Positions 11,563-23,642 of a stretch of 64,000 bases of DNA are shown here, in pieces. The notes beneath the pieces are model-generated. The model did not search any database. It saw nothing but the letters and a program-made list of their open reading frames with translations, and had not been told where the DNA came from. The stretch is taken from NCBI GenBank assembly GCA_037043015.1, contig CM073325.1:18703001-18767000 (forward strand). The letters are read 5' to 3'. This DNA comes from Bryum argenteum. Taxonomy: Eukaryota > Streptophyta > Bryopsida > Bryales > Bryaceae. The position numbers were made by a program, and so were the translations under genes. Positions within the stretch are counted from its first letter, which is position 1. Each line of letters opens with the position of its first letter.

Positions 11563-12612
11563 CCATGGTGCACTTAGATGAGCTTTGTGGTAGTGCTGAA
11601 GGAGACCTTGTTAACTTCATTTTGGTGATGTTGCAAGGTGGTAGGACTACAAGAGATGTAGCACATGAGTTGTAGGTGTCTCAGAGTCATGTTGCAAAAC
11701 TTAGAAAGAAGAGATTATGTGATTTGCCAGCTAGTAGAGTAGTAGTGATGCTAAACCATAAGTGTTAAGTGATGCACAGAAGAGAGGACGTGTTCGTGCT
11801 GTCACTTGAGGAGGTTTTGAAATTGCTACACAATTGCCTTACATGTACGCAAGGAATGCCATGTTACTGTGAGCGTTGATACACTGCAAGGGACTTCACA
11901 TGCAGGAGGCTTAAGATCAAAAGGAGAGCACAAAAAAACAAAATTGAACCAGAAACACATCAAGGATCGACTTAAATTTTCCAAGCGCCATCAACATTGG
12001 ACTGTTGGTGACTGGAAGTATGTCATTTTTCTCATGAGACCAAGGAAAATCGATTTTGCTAAGGTGGTCATAGGTGGTGTTGGATTCGCAATGAACAATC
12101 TTGTGATTGAAGACAAGTGCAATAGACGGTGAAGTTTGGCAGTGGTTCAATTATGGTATGGGGTTGCATGACATTTCATGGCATTGCATGACATTCCATG
12201 GTATGTTATGTTGAATCCAAGGAAGAATGGATGAACATCAATAAAAAGAAATCTTGCAAAGAAATTTATTGTATACCATGTGTGCTCTTGATCCTTCAAA
12301 TTTGATTTTTCGGAATGACAATGATTCCAAACATATAGCAAAACGTGCACGCCAATGGTTGAGATCACAAAATTTTGATGTTCTTGAGTGGCTTGCACAA
12401 ATTCTTGACTTTAATCAAATTGAGCATCTTTGGGCTGAACTGAAACTGAAACATCGTTCTAACCATATGAAAGTGCTCTAGCAGGATCTTTAAAATTGTC
12501 GGAGCGTATTGAGGAGTGTTGGGCTTCTCTTGCAATAGAGGAGTGTAGGAGGTTGTATGAAAGTATGCCAAGACGAATCCTAGCCGCTAAAGGCAAGTGG
12601 ACAAAACATTAG
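11563..12612 (+). pseudogene. Dead Tc1/mariner-type transposase
   Basis: The plus strand begins 'MVHLDELCGSAEGDLVNFIL' at 11563, followed by a helix-turn-helix-like 'GGRTTRDVAHEL', stop, 'VSQSHVAKLRKKRLCDLPAS', typical of the paired-like DNA-binding half of Tc1 transposases. The catalytic half is visible at 12309-12480: 'NDSKHIAKRARQWLRSQNFD' and 'IEHLWAELKLKHRSNHMKVL', corresponding to the second and third acidic regions of the DDE/D core. 'MPRRILAAKGKWTKH'-like sequence closes it near 12610. Multiple stops and frameshifts lie between the blocks, so no functional product is possible. I did not identify terminal inverted repeats with confidence. Confidence 0.75.
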
Positions 12613-12840
12613 GTTCCTTTTTGATAGTGGATGCAAATGTGAGTCAAGGAACATAGTTTCCTTAAAATGTAATTCTCTTCTACATTTCAATATAAGAAGG
12701 AGCTTCTTCTCCATCAAATTGTAGCCCATTCAAATTACTACATTGCACAATTTTACACATTCTGAAATCTATTGCCAAGTTTTCCACATTGCTAATCAAA
12801 TTACGAAACTCAAGAGCTTGACTTGGTTTTACCCCCAAAC

Positions 12841-12995
12841 ATGTAATTCGTTATAATGGTATTATTCACTGGTTTTGAGAAATGGGGGTTTAGCTCGAGG
12901 CAAGCTAAATGTACCTACAGAGTACATTTGGCTCAACTCAAGCTCAATTGTCATCGGTTTGATAGTTTGAATATTCTCATTATAACGAATTACAT
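12841..12995. mobile_element. Short MITE, 155 bp, 18-bp perfect terminal inverted repeats
   Basis: The left end ATGTAATTCGTTATAATG is mirrored exactly at the right end (CATTATAACGAATTACAT). The interior has a further small palindrome ('aatgtacctacagagtacatt'). There is no coding capacity. The superfamily cannot be assigned from these ends. It lies just downstream of the dead Tc1 transposase but shares no obvious sequence with it. Confidence 0.7.
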
Positions 12996-14672
12996 TTTCC
13001 CACACAATGTATATACCTGTATACACCTGTGGGTTAAAAGCTGTAGGGAACCAACTATGATCCTGCGTCGATTTCGAGCAGCGTGCCTTAGGAAGTCAAA
13101 CATTCCATCATTCCAGTATGAGTGAATGCCCTCCATGCCAGGTGGTTCTACCTCACAGATTTCAAAAACTTTTCGAGTGATCAATCCACATGTCGAAACT
13201 GTTAAACAGAGCGACAATCTCAACAGAGACTAATATGGTCACAAATGATACTTACGATGCGATGGAGGTGCGATTGAGGACCAAATCAACATTTCTGTGC
13301 CCAAAAGTCACACATTCTCATGCAAAGTGCTAACAGATATCGATACGAGGGTCAAAGATTGAGTAAACATATTCTCGTAGCGGTGCCATCTAAGGTCGCC
13401 ATGTTCATTCGAATGGGGTCGTCAGTTTAATTACGACAAAGACTTTGGTGTCCATAACTTAGAGATGGAAACAGATGCAAAGTCGTTGGTCCTCTTGATG
13501 CGTGTCGGCTCGCTGTATGACATGAATGTAGAACTTTCCAAAAAGCACAGTCACTTCTTGCTCTGCTCACCTGGTGGTCTTTGATGCACACAGAGTCACA
13601 ATTCCTTGCGAACATGAATCTCTAACATTATCTTGCTGATTTCTTTGAAGATTTTGTTTTGACTGAAACCAGAAAATGCGAGTTATCGTATTCGATGCTC
13701 ATGAGCGGCACTAGCTGCAAAGCTCCTTTCGGTACTCGACGATTCCAGGCACTCCAATATTCCCAACCTTGTACTCCAACTATACAGCTTTTCGAGCACT
13801 TGTACGTGGCTTTTCATACATGAGTAGATACGATAAAAGGTCAATCCAAATAAGTAGTGCCGTGGAAATCATTGTGCTAAGTATCGTACATATTGGTTGT
13901 TTTTCCACCTCAATCCTGCACAAGATACACCATTTCAAGGGCTACCATGTCGTCTTGCCGTTGCCGTACGTATATGCTCAGTTGAACATTAAACCCGGAA
14001 ACTTGTGGCTATCAAACTTTCACCTTTTCAGAGTTTCTTACTGCAGATTGGTACTCTTATATCACCAAAATGAAATGAAGGGCTTAGATATATCATTTAG
14101 TGTATTGCATTCTTATGTAAAATTAGTGTTGTTGTATTCGTTGGAAGTGCCCTTCACCACTCAGCATGGGTACAAACGAGAGTTCTAATAAACTTCGGAC
14201 GTGATCTGTTAATACAAAATACGAGCAAAAGATAGTGATCACTATGTAATGGTCCCGTGCCATTCTATTTATGTGCATTGGAGCATTGTCACCGGCATAG
14301 GAGGGGCCAAATTTTCACTATTGACGAAGTGGTAGTAAAGTCTATCGGAAATGAGGGATTGTGTTGTAGCTAGGCATGTGTGGGTCTTGGAAGGGTTATG
14401 ATGAAAAAGCACATGGGAAACTTGAATACACAGCAGGTAGTTCACCAAACATGTGGCAATGCCCTTGTATACATGTGAGCATAAGTTTTTAGAAGGCAAT
14501 CATGATATTGCAGTGAAGGACCTACATTCTATGGAATAGTATTTGAAAAAAGAGCCAAGAACATTAATCTGAATAATCAATGAAAGACTTGAATTGCGAC
14601 TTCCATTGTTTAAATGTAAAATAAATACCGAAGTATGGGGAAATCCTTGTACTTTCATATTCAAGTATAAAG

Positions 14673-14676
<4 letters not shown>
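12996..14676. other. Intergenic stretch, nothing recognised
   Basis: GC content is slightly higher than in the flanks around 13000-13700. Several open stretches exist, the longest on the plus strand at 13769-14188, but composition and motif content give no reason to call a gene. No structural RNA or repeat boundary was identified. Confidence 0.45.

Positions 14677-14745
<69 letters not shown>
14677..14745. repeat. (AT)n microsatellite
   Basis: An uninterrupted alternating AT run of roughly 70 bases. A similar run occurs at about 41919-41985. Confidence 0.95.
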
Positions 14746-14749
<4 letters not shown>

Positions 14750-14984
14750 GATTCTTGACGTAAAATATGGAATATTCTTTATCCTCTAGTAACCTTGGCA
14801 TAAACTCCAAAAATACTCTTTCACAACGGATTCGTAACATGAATGTAGAAATTCATATAAACTTTTAGAATTGGAGGTCCAATTGCATAAAGGATTGAAG
14901 AACATCATAGTGCCAAAGGCCTGCATCAGTATGTGAGGTAAGCATGGCGATGAAAGCGTGATGTACATTGTACTGTACCTGTAC

Positions 14985-15866
14985 AGTACCCTCCAAACGA
15001 TTTACATTCCAGTTGTGAGGGCAATTTCTCAATTGCGTGTGCACCAAAAAATGATCCGATTTCTAAACCGTAAAGTGTGTTACAATCACATGGGAGTCTA
15101 CTACATCTTTAACAAAAGTTTACTTGTAAGTTTATCAAAGAATCTAATATAAAATATATTACAAATACTTCATACACTATCGATGAATAAGTGTTAGTTA
15201 CCATTCTTTGTTTCAAATTGAATGTTCATTCTAGCATGCAAATTTGGAATGAGCTTCCAAATGTGTTCCTTCGATACTAGAGCTTATTCTAGATGCAAGA
15301 TTTGTATCAATTCCATTTCATGCTACAATCTGAAGTAGGTTTTGAATGGGTCTTGATATTAAAAAAAAAGTTCTCTGAAAGCTTGTAAATGGCCACCTAC
15401 AGCTTTACCATGCTACACTAGAATTTAAAGGGTGTTCTATGACTAATTGAGTGATATCTTTAATGGGTGTTCTATGACTAACTGAGTGATATCTCTCTGC
15501 TCTAGTTGTTAAGCTCAAATATGTTGCTGATTTTGAGGGATGACTTATCAATCCACTGTAAATGCTATGCAAGACCTTTTTAAAAATTTCTTCACACAAC
15601 AGCACAAGAGGAAGTGATACAAATTATGCATCTAAAATAAGCTCTAGTATCAAAGGAATTTGTAAGCTCATTTCAGATTTGCATGCTAGAATGAACATTC
15701 AAATTGAAGCAAAGAATGGTAACTCTTGTTCATTGATAGTGTATGAAGTATTTGTAATTTTGTATATTAAATTCATTGATAAATGTGCAAACTTGCATCG
15801 AAGATGTAGTAGACTCCTTTGTGATCTGGAGGGTAAATTATCTGGAGGGTACTGTACGAACATTTG
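14985..15866. repeat. Long imperfect inverted repeat (foldback), arms about 0.3 kb
   Basis: The left arm (about 14985-15330) and right arm (about 15600-15866) are inverted copies. Both carry 'gtacagtaccctcca', 'gagtctactacatctt', 'aaatacttcatacactatc', 'gaatgttcattctagcatgc' and 'gatactagagcttatt' in mirrored order. The spacer (about 15330-15600) contains a two-copy 36-bp tandem repeat near 15428-15500 ('gggtgttctatgactaa.tg'). A transcript across it would fold into a long hairpin. No protein is encoded. Confidence 0.7.
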
Positions 15867-16053
15867 TGGATAGAGTCCTACACTTCAAAAGCAAGGAGTC
15901 ATGCACTTCAAAAGCAAGGACTCTCGGCCTCTAAAAGAGAATAAATGAGTTTTGACCGAACAGTAGGCATGTTCACATAATTTATTTCTTCAGAGCATAA
16001 AGAAGAATATCAAAAACAACAGTGTTGTTGAACGATACAGGTCCAAAGAATAT

Positions 16054-17251
16054 TTAACCCCTAATGCTTCAAGAAGACATAAAGTGGCCGTTTAGACTTT
16101 GATCATGTTCTCAGTTACTAAATATGTTCCATAAAGTTGAAACATTTTGCAGATTGTAGAGTTTTCCCATACCTTTCCGAGAAGTCATCTCATGCTTCAA
16201 AATTCCTCATACTTTAGGAGATATTCACGGTCAAAGTTTGAAAACACTACTTGAAATCTGCCCTAAACTGCCCAAACTACAGAATATGCTCCTTTATCTC
16301 AAAGTCTGTCCAAAATCTTAGTAATTTGAAAAAGTCACCAAAGATTGGGATTCAATTTTTTTTCAATATTTGTTTTTTGTACCTGTGAAGTACATTCTAA
16401 GACATATTTCCATCGCTTGGATTTTTGATCCTATTATTCTTCATAATCTTATTTATTTGTCAAAGATTAGCATTTGTATTTGAATTTCAGCCTACCTCCA
16501 TGCAAGATACCAAGCATTTTTTTAGGTATTATAGGTCCTACAAGGTTAAATAGTATTTAGACATATTCCTAGTTCACTTAACCCTTAAACGCCTGAGCGG
16601 CCCCGAGAGGGCCGTTTCCAACAGAATCTCCTCTGTAGCTCTCAATTTACTCATTTTTTCACTCATATTTTGATGTCAAACTGGTCACCTTCTTCTTATG
16701 CATTCAAAAAGTGAAATTTTACAATTCAAATCACAATTTGTATGAGTGATTTTGTGCTTTGAAAGGATTGTGGTAGGTAGGTTGGGGTTGTACAATACTT
16801 GTAGGAGGTTGCAAGCTCATAATTGATTGGATCATTCATGATGCCCAAGTTCAAAAAGTGCACTATTCATGATGCCCAAGTGCAAAAGATGCTGTGATCC
16901 AATACTGGGCTGCCCAAATCCGTATAGCTGGGCGTTTAAGGGTTAAGAACAAGGATTTAAGGAGCCTCAATTCAAATTTACTCTTGAAATTGGTATTTTT
17001 GGCTCACAAAAAACTTTGAACCCATTTTGCAACCAGTGGAAAAAAACTATTCTTTCAACTTTGAACATTATGATCTCACAATTGGTGAGAAATTTGAATC
17101 TGCAATTTAGCATACACATACATGTACAAGTTAAGATTTTACGGTTACATACACAAAAATCTCCCAAAAGTTTCAAATTTCACCTTGCAATGAAAGAGGG
17201 CAGTTTTGAGGCTTGTTGGCAGCATTAAGGCATGGGAGCATTAGGAGTTAA
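16054..17251. mobile_element. TTAA-flanked element, about 1.2 kb, interrupted by a second TTAA element
   Basis: The left end is TTAACCCCTAATGC (16054). The right end, reverse complemented, is TTAACTCCTAATGC (ends 17251), giving one mismatch in 14. The interior blocks at about 16140-16260 ('tttccgag.agt.atctcatgct.caaaa') and 17130-17220 are related to 59230-60059, so the two belong to one family. A 369-bp element (16578-16946) with its own intact TTAA ends sits inside. No transposase frame is seen. Confidence 0.6.
16578..16946. mobile_element. Nested TTAA-flanked MITE, 369 bp
   Basis: Perfect 16-bp inverted ends TTAACCCTTAAACGCC at 16578 and, reversed, at 16946. It lies inside 16054-17251. 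It contains a direct duplication of 'cattcatgatgcccaagt' at about 16830-16880. Confidence 0.7.
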
Positions 17252-18487
17252 ACCACTGACCTACCATGTTGAGGAACAATGCATTATAATGCAACTATTG
17301 TCAAATGCAAACATTACATATTGTTGAACAAATGCATCAAGTGTAACCAGATTTTGATCATGTTAGCATACAAGTGCATCAAACTAGACCATTCACTAGA
17401 GCTACTTGTTACCCTGAAGCTACAAGACCTAATTCCAACGCTTTTGAAGCATGAATGGTCATTTTGGAAAGGTATGGAGAAACCCTACAATTTGCAGAAG
17501 CTTTGAACTTCACACAATCTAAATATGATAAGTCAACTTCAAGTGATAAGATGACATTTAAGTATGGTCCAACAAATCCAGGAGTGTACAATAGACTCAT
17601 CAATTCTGCATCATAACCCGGTTAAACCCTGTGATCTCATAGGAAACCTACTCTTTTAACATGCGTGCTCGGAATGTACTCAATAAGGAGTTATAGAGCA
17701 TTTTCATGATCAGTTCCGAAGAAATGTATCATACATGACATACAGATTTGATACGATGGAATGTCCACAGCTGTGACATATCACAAACCTGGTTGCGTGC
17801 TTCGTCCTTAAAGGCTTCAGACTTCAAGATTATTATTGGTAAATATAAATATCACCCGATCTCAAACTCAAAACTCCTTCAAGAACATCCAATCCTTCTA
17901 TCCTCGTGTTCAAGCCCATAGTGGGCTTCATCTAAAGCTGATGTGGCACTAAACTAAGCCCTTGAAATTGCATGCAGATTCAGAACAACGATACTCGCCG
18001 TCGATAACAACCCGTAACAAGCAGGAGTCAACCATGACTGCATATTATTACCTCGTCCAACTGACTTCGCTACAGAAATGGACCTCTCCCAAAGTGCGAC
18101 CATCCGTTAGCTCAGGAAGCCGCTTAAATACTCTTGTTTGTCCAACTGCACATTTGATCTTGGAAAAAATACCACGATATGCTCTCAAGTACGGAGCATG
18201 ATAACTCCAGATCTGCCAGCAACCGTAATTGACGGGTAAGCATCCCCAATGAGCTCAATCAGCTCAACGAAGACTATATTCCAAAGGCGAAACGACAGAT
18301 TTCCTACACTGCATGACGATTACCAATTCCATCAGATAAAAGATAACGTCTGAGAGCAAACTCTACACCGGCGTAGATCCCAGAAGTTCACAAACTATCA
18401 TGAAGTTGCAACGAAAGAACTCATCGAACTATTAGTCGACTTACAAGTCAAAACTTTAGTATCGGTGACCAATAATGGTGGGTCCAC
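17252..18487. other. Intergenic/3' flank of the ankyrin-TPR gene
   Basis: No gene or clear repeat seen. The part above about 17900 probably holds the 3' UTR of the minus-strand gene that ends at 18488. An extended open stretch at 17409-17603 is not supported by any motif. Confidence 0.5.
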
Positions 18488-21400
18488 TTAGGCCGTCCCA
18501 TGGAACTTCTTGCCAGCTTCCACAGCCTCCCTGTTTCAACCACCAAAAAACAAAATACTGCATAAGTCCAATTCAAAGCAGTGATACGCACAACCGACAC
18601 TATGACTCCAACTGACAGTAGACATCTGGGAGGCTAGACACAGGAGCACTGACCTAATTCTGCTGCATAGCAAGACCCTATTCATTAAGAAGCTTCGCTA
18701 TCTAATGAACTTCACAAGATGTTCAGCAAACAGCAATAACATGACCTCGTCCGAGATCAACCATGGGAATCGGGCAGTCACCCCTGACTTACTTGAAAGC
18801 TTCGATCATCTCTTTGTTGTGAGGATCAATCTTTACACCAGTATAAAAAGCATCAGCAGCCTCAGCAAATTTCTGCACAAGAGTACACCAGATGCAAACA
18901 TTAACGATCTACTCGTATCAGAATTATAAAACAATTGAGACAAAGACAAAGACGTTCTTGAGCTAAAAGAGAATCGAAGGTGAGAACCTGAAGTAGTCGT
19001 AACGCAGCTCCTTCACGATAGCAAGGTTTGGACCACTCTGGGTTCAAATCTCTAGCTGCTCTAGCATCTTCCAATGCCTGTTCGGCTTGCCCTAAACGAA
19101 TCCAACATAGACTCCGATTCGACGGGAAAACCGCGTTCGTTGGATCAAAGTCACTTGCCTAGATCACATCGCCATGTTTCAGTATCAGCATCCTTTGGAG
19201 CTTGTTCTTTCCGAATCACTTGAAGAAAGAAACAGGAAGGAACGTTGTAACAAGTACCTGAGTGTAGGCATCAACAGCAAGCTGGAAATCCTGCTTCTTG
19301 AAAGCTTCATCACCTCGAGCTTTTGCTTCTAAGCTCTTTTTCTTCATCTCATCTGAGACCTATATAGAAATGAGACCACTCAGTGACAGAACAATGCAGA
19401 TGCATAACAATTGAAAACTGCAGTTGAGAGGTCGGAGTGTCTGAAATAGGATCTACAAGAAGCCTGTGGAACACCATGTTGCTAAGGGCACAAACATGAA
19501 GTAGTAACAACCAAACAAGAAATTTACTAAAGCATTATGGTGCACTTGATTGATAACGCAGCATAGCTCACACTTCAGTATCAGGCACTCTTAACAATCA
19601 GAACGACGAGAATCTTACGGTTGGTTTCTTAAGTCCGTTAGCTTTGGCGGCTTTCGCCTTCTCGTCGGCCTCTTTAGCTCGTCTATCTGCAGCCTGAAGG
19701 GGCGAGATGAACAATCGACCAGAGCTTCAGTATATATGATTGCAAAATCGTACTGCACTACAGGTGTTTGCCACGAGCATCATTGATGTCAGTGGTTAAA
19801 ACAGGTCAAAACAAAAATAATGGCAATCGATATAAAAGGTGAACTTCTACAAACACGAACCATCAGTAGTACGACTTCCAAGCCTACGTATTCAACAGCT
19901 TGAGACTTGAAAGGACAACAAATGTTTGGAATATTATGATACCTCCTCCTCAGCAGCTACTTCATCTGCGTGAGCCATAAACCCATCAACTGTCCACTCC
20001 TTAACGGCCGGATGAGGCGTTGTAATAGGCAACAAGCGCTCCACTATGGCTCGACACTCCCTGGCAGCATCTATGGGCTTGGCATTTTCCTGTATCAGAA
20101 TTTATCCAACTCATTCAATATCCAGCTGGTTGATATAGACCCATCTGCCAATAGCATACTTGTACCATCGATACCACGATACATAAAGTTCGCCCGGTGT
20201 TATCAAGTCTTAAAGAGAATAGGTGAGTGAGAAGATAAAACAAAGCATCGTACACACATGCTCATAATGCCACAGACCTCATCAACAGCATCAGCATTGG
20301 CCCCAGCAGCTAATAGGCAGTCCACCATCCGCTCATCACCATGATCTGCAGCAATATGAAGTGGGGTGACTCCTCCAACGGCACTTGCGTTAGCATCTGC
20401 TCCATTCTGCAGAACATATTTTCGCATGCTGTTGAGTCGCAATGATACCAAGTTCACAGTATCACCTTCATCTCACAATATTCTTTCAAGTGTAGCATGT
20501 GAGTAAACGTCTGCTTCAAGAACAAGTGCAGCCCCACGACATACATAAATTCATATACCTTTAGTAAAAGTTCCACAATCTCTGAACTCCCCGATGCAGC
20601 TGCTGTCACCAGAGGGGTCACTTCATCATCTGTAGCTGCATTAGGCTTCATGGCAGAATAAAAGAAGGGTGTTAGTTCACATGGAAGAAAAAAAAGAAGA
20701 TTATTCTTACCAGCGCAACAGAAACATTCCAATCAAAGAAAACAACATCGCAATATCATACGAATTGCATAATAAACATCAAGCTCAACCACTTTGTCCA
20801 GAATGGCTTGCCTACTACAGATTAGGCAACGGTCGTCTTGCTGACGAATCAACTTAAACTAGAACAATATCATCTTAAAGAATCTGATGAAGTCGCGTGC
20901 TTGCGTCAGGGCAATATACAGAAGAATCGCTTTCACGGCCTCGAGAGACTTACGTTGGCACCACTCTCAAGCAGAAGTTTAACTGCTTTAGGGTGATCAT
21001 GGCCTGCAGCCCAGATGAGGGGAGACCCCGCATCACTTGGAGAGTTCACATCCACTCCTTTGCCGACCAGGGCCTTTATTAAGTCCACAGATCCTAAATA
21101 AAAACATAAAGGGGCGACCAGAATCAGAGCCCAAAAACGTGGATAAAGTAATGATTAGTGCATATTGTAAGCAAGAACTTATACTGCGCAAGTAGAACCT
21201 CCTTGGCGGAATATGGACATCAAGGTCATGAACACAATCTACGAACATACTGCATAAGGGTAGGAATAAACCTGTTCCAGCAGCATGATGTAATGCGCTT
21301 GGCTGATTTTCACTGGGAGTGACAAAGGCATCAGCACCATGTTCAAGTAAATATAAAGCGATCGAGGTGTGACCCTGCCTGGCCGCATGAATAAGAGGAG

Positions 21401-22420
21401 TATCGCCTGCATCAGAATTCACAGTGCGTGTCATGATCGAATCTCCAGGAATCCATTTGAAAAACACCAGAAGAAACATAATGAACCACCCAGTAGTACT
21501 TACTACGAGAAAATAACAAGATGTTCAATGCATGAACTTTCATAACATTAACAGACACCAATGCTTACACTCGTGAGTCCTGAGTATGTTGTAATTGCCA
21601 AGTACTGAGCAGCACATGCACAAATTTCACAAAGGAATACAATGATGCTAGACTCAAGACCTTTCAAACGTACCATCGTTATCTCTGACATCTACGGGAA
21701 GCTTGAGGTCTTCAACCATGTACTTGCAAAGCTCCAAACACCCACCACGGGCAGCGAAATGCAAGGGGCCACGTCCATTTCCATCCTTCACAGCTGACAA
21801 CGCTTCAGATTCTCCATTACCATCGTCCAGCACTCTGGCGGCATCTGCAAAATCACAAAATTAGCACACTTTCGTCCGAAAACCTAGTCCAAGTCGAACA
21901 AGTGAATTACTTTGCTAGGCACACATTGAAGAGGTTCGATCGACCTCGCAAGATTAAGCTCCGTGCTCAAAAGAGCATCCCAAGAAAGAATATGCCAACT
22001 AAAAGCTACGAAAGAAGCTAGACTGAAAGACACGACCTCACTCGCTTAGAAACACACACCTTTGAATGCTCGTACATTGCCATCACGTGCAGCGCTTAAG
22101 AGCTTTGATACACTCTCGCGGGCTGTAAAACCATTCAATGAACAAATGATGTAAATTTACCACAGACATGCAAGCTCGACTTTCAGGACCGAACAATGTA
22201 AACCAGGCAAGAACATATCATGGTAAGCATTCACTATATGCAGATGACATGAGTACTTTGAAATTGAGAACTACATTCTACAGAAGCAATCATCCGTAAT
22301 CAAAGACCAAGGAGAGAAGCAGTAGATATTCAACAACTCTGATGCAAATGGATTTCCAGAGAGCACACCTGAGAGTGCTGAAGCCGTATCTTTGGGTGCG
22401 GCTTTAGGTTGAGCGGCCAT
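18488..22420 (-). CDS. Ankyrin-repeat plus TPR protein, 464 aa, 13 exons
   Basis: Minus-strand exons: 22420-22369, 22122-22060, 21844-21674, 21406-21272, 21093-20954, 20645-20559, 20406-20278, 20089-19943, 19693-19619, 19359-19258, 19158-18988, 18872-18793 and 18530-18488. All are GT-AG and the frame closes with TAA. Residues about 20-260 form ankyrin repeats ('GRGPLHFAARGG', 'GDTPLIHAARQGH', 'GVTPLHIAADHG'). About 265-335 is a charged linker (EEEAADRRAKEADEKAK). About 335-450 is a TPR region ('AKARGDEAFKKQDFQLAVDA', 'NRSLCWIRLGQAEQALEDAR', 'PEWSKPCYREGAALRLL') resembling clamp-type TPRs that bind Hsp70/Hsp90 tails. Plant proteins of this architecture exist (Arabidopsis TPR10-like). A cytosolic co-chaperone or adaptor role is inferred. 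The start is the first ATG, giving an alanine-rich N terminus (MAAQPKAAPKD). The small last exon encodes 'EAVEAGKKFHGTA'. Upstream it faces the J-domain gene across about 1.2 kb. Confidence 0.9.
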
Positions 22421-23642
22421 CACTATCGATCAAAAAAGAAATGTCCTAAAACCGACACATAAGGATTTCCCGAATCAGGAAGAGGCGAATTGGAAGCGTC
22501 AGTTTTAATGCTAGGGTTTTGTCCCCAGTTCATTCACTCTACTATCAAATGCAGCATGAAGAAGACATTGACTATGATTTCAATCCGCGAAATAGGAAGT
22601 GTGATTCCAGTGATCGCACAACATCTCAATACAAGAGGAGGATTATTCTGTTCGACGCCCTCTGCAGCTCCACGTGCGAAATAGCAAGGTATAGACTCTG
22701 TTGTGATCGAGAAGAAGACAGTTCACAACTATGACAGAGACTTACAAATTTTCTGTGTTGAATTAAAAAAAGATTACTACTGAGCCCACTTCGTTAAACC
22801 CTACCGACTTTGCATCGCTAGCTTCTTGCGTATTAGAAACAAAACAATTAAAGGATGCTGAACAATTTCATCACTTTGGTTGATTCATTTCGAAGGCGCA
22901 GTATGTACAGCGTCATGCAGAGGTAGGAATAAAGATCAAATTTACGCAGTACCACAATCTTCAGCACACTATACGCTTCATCAGCGAAGTAGATCGCAAA
23001 GCAACGAATCACGGAGACTCTCCAACCAGCAGCAGCTTTACGTCTCATACATCAACATGCAAATTCACGCTGCCTCTCGGAGAGGCCATAGAGGATAAAC
23101 TAGGGCAAAATGCAATCAAACGTATGCAGAGCACAGTCGACGGAAGCAGCATACCAAAATAAGAAGGATCGCTGATGACGATCCTGCCGCAAGAGGAGTC
23201 GGAACTACATACCAGAAGCACGAGGAGCGAGCATCGACGGCCTTCGTAGGCTTGCTTTCACTAGAAGCCGCTACAGGACACTTAGGCGTCACCTGGCGGC
23301 GTGGCGTCTGCCGTCTACAGCGGCGCAGCCAGTGCCCCGTCTATTTGTCTCTCGTGAAATTTTTTGTGAACCCTACTTAGCGATGACAGTCCGGTAATTG
23401 GAAATAATTACTGTAAGCTCAACTTAACTGGAAAGTGAACCTTGCGGCAAATGTGCTGCGTGGTCCAGTACGCAGCAAAGGAGATGGAGCCACGGGCATA
23501 GGCACGCCAACTGAAATGTACGTAACTTGATGAGCAATGGCATCGGGGTGAGCATTGGAATTAGGGCGTGGATTGTTGAGCTTGGGTTGAGTTTGAGCGG
23601 CCTCGACCGAATTTGGCAGCGAAGGCGAGTGGGTAGTTGGCC
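22421..23642. promoter_or_regulatory. Divergent intergenic region between ankyrin-TPR and J-domain genes
   Basis: This 1.2-kb gap must hold both promoters and 5' UTRs. The short open frames across it do not look coding. No TATA box is clearly positioned for either gene. I saw no repeat element here, in contrast to most other gaps in the window. Confidence 0.5.

Noticed and set aside
13769-14188. 139-codon plus-strand open frame
   Set aside because: No recognisable domain and no splice or codon signal; probably chance in TE-rich DNA.
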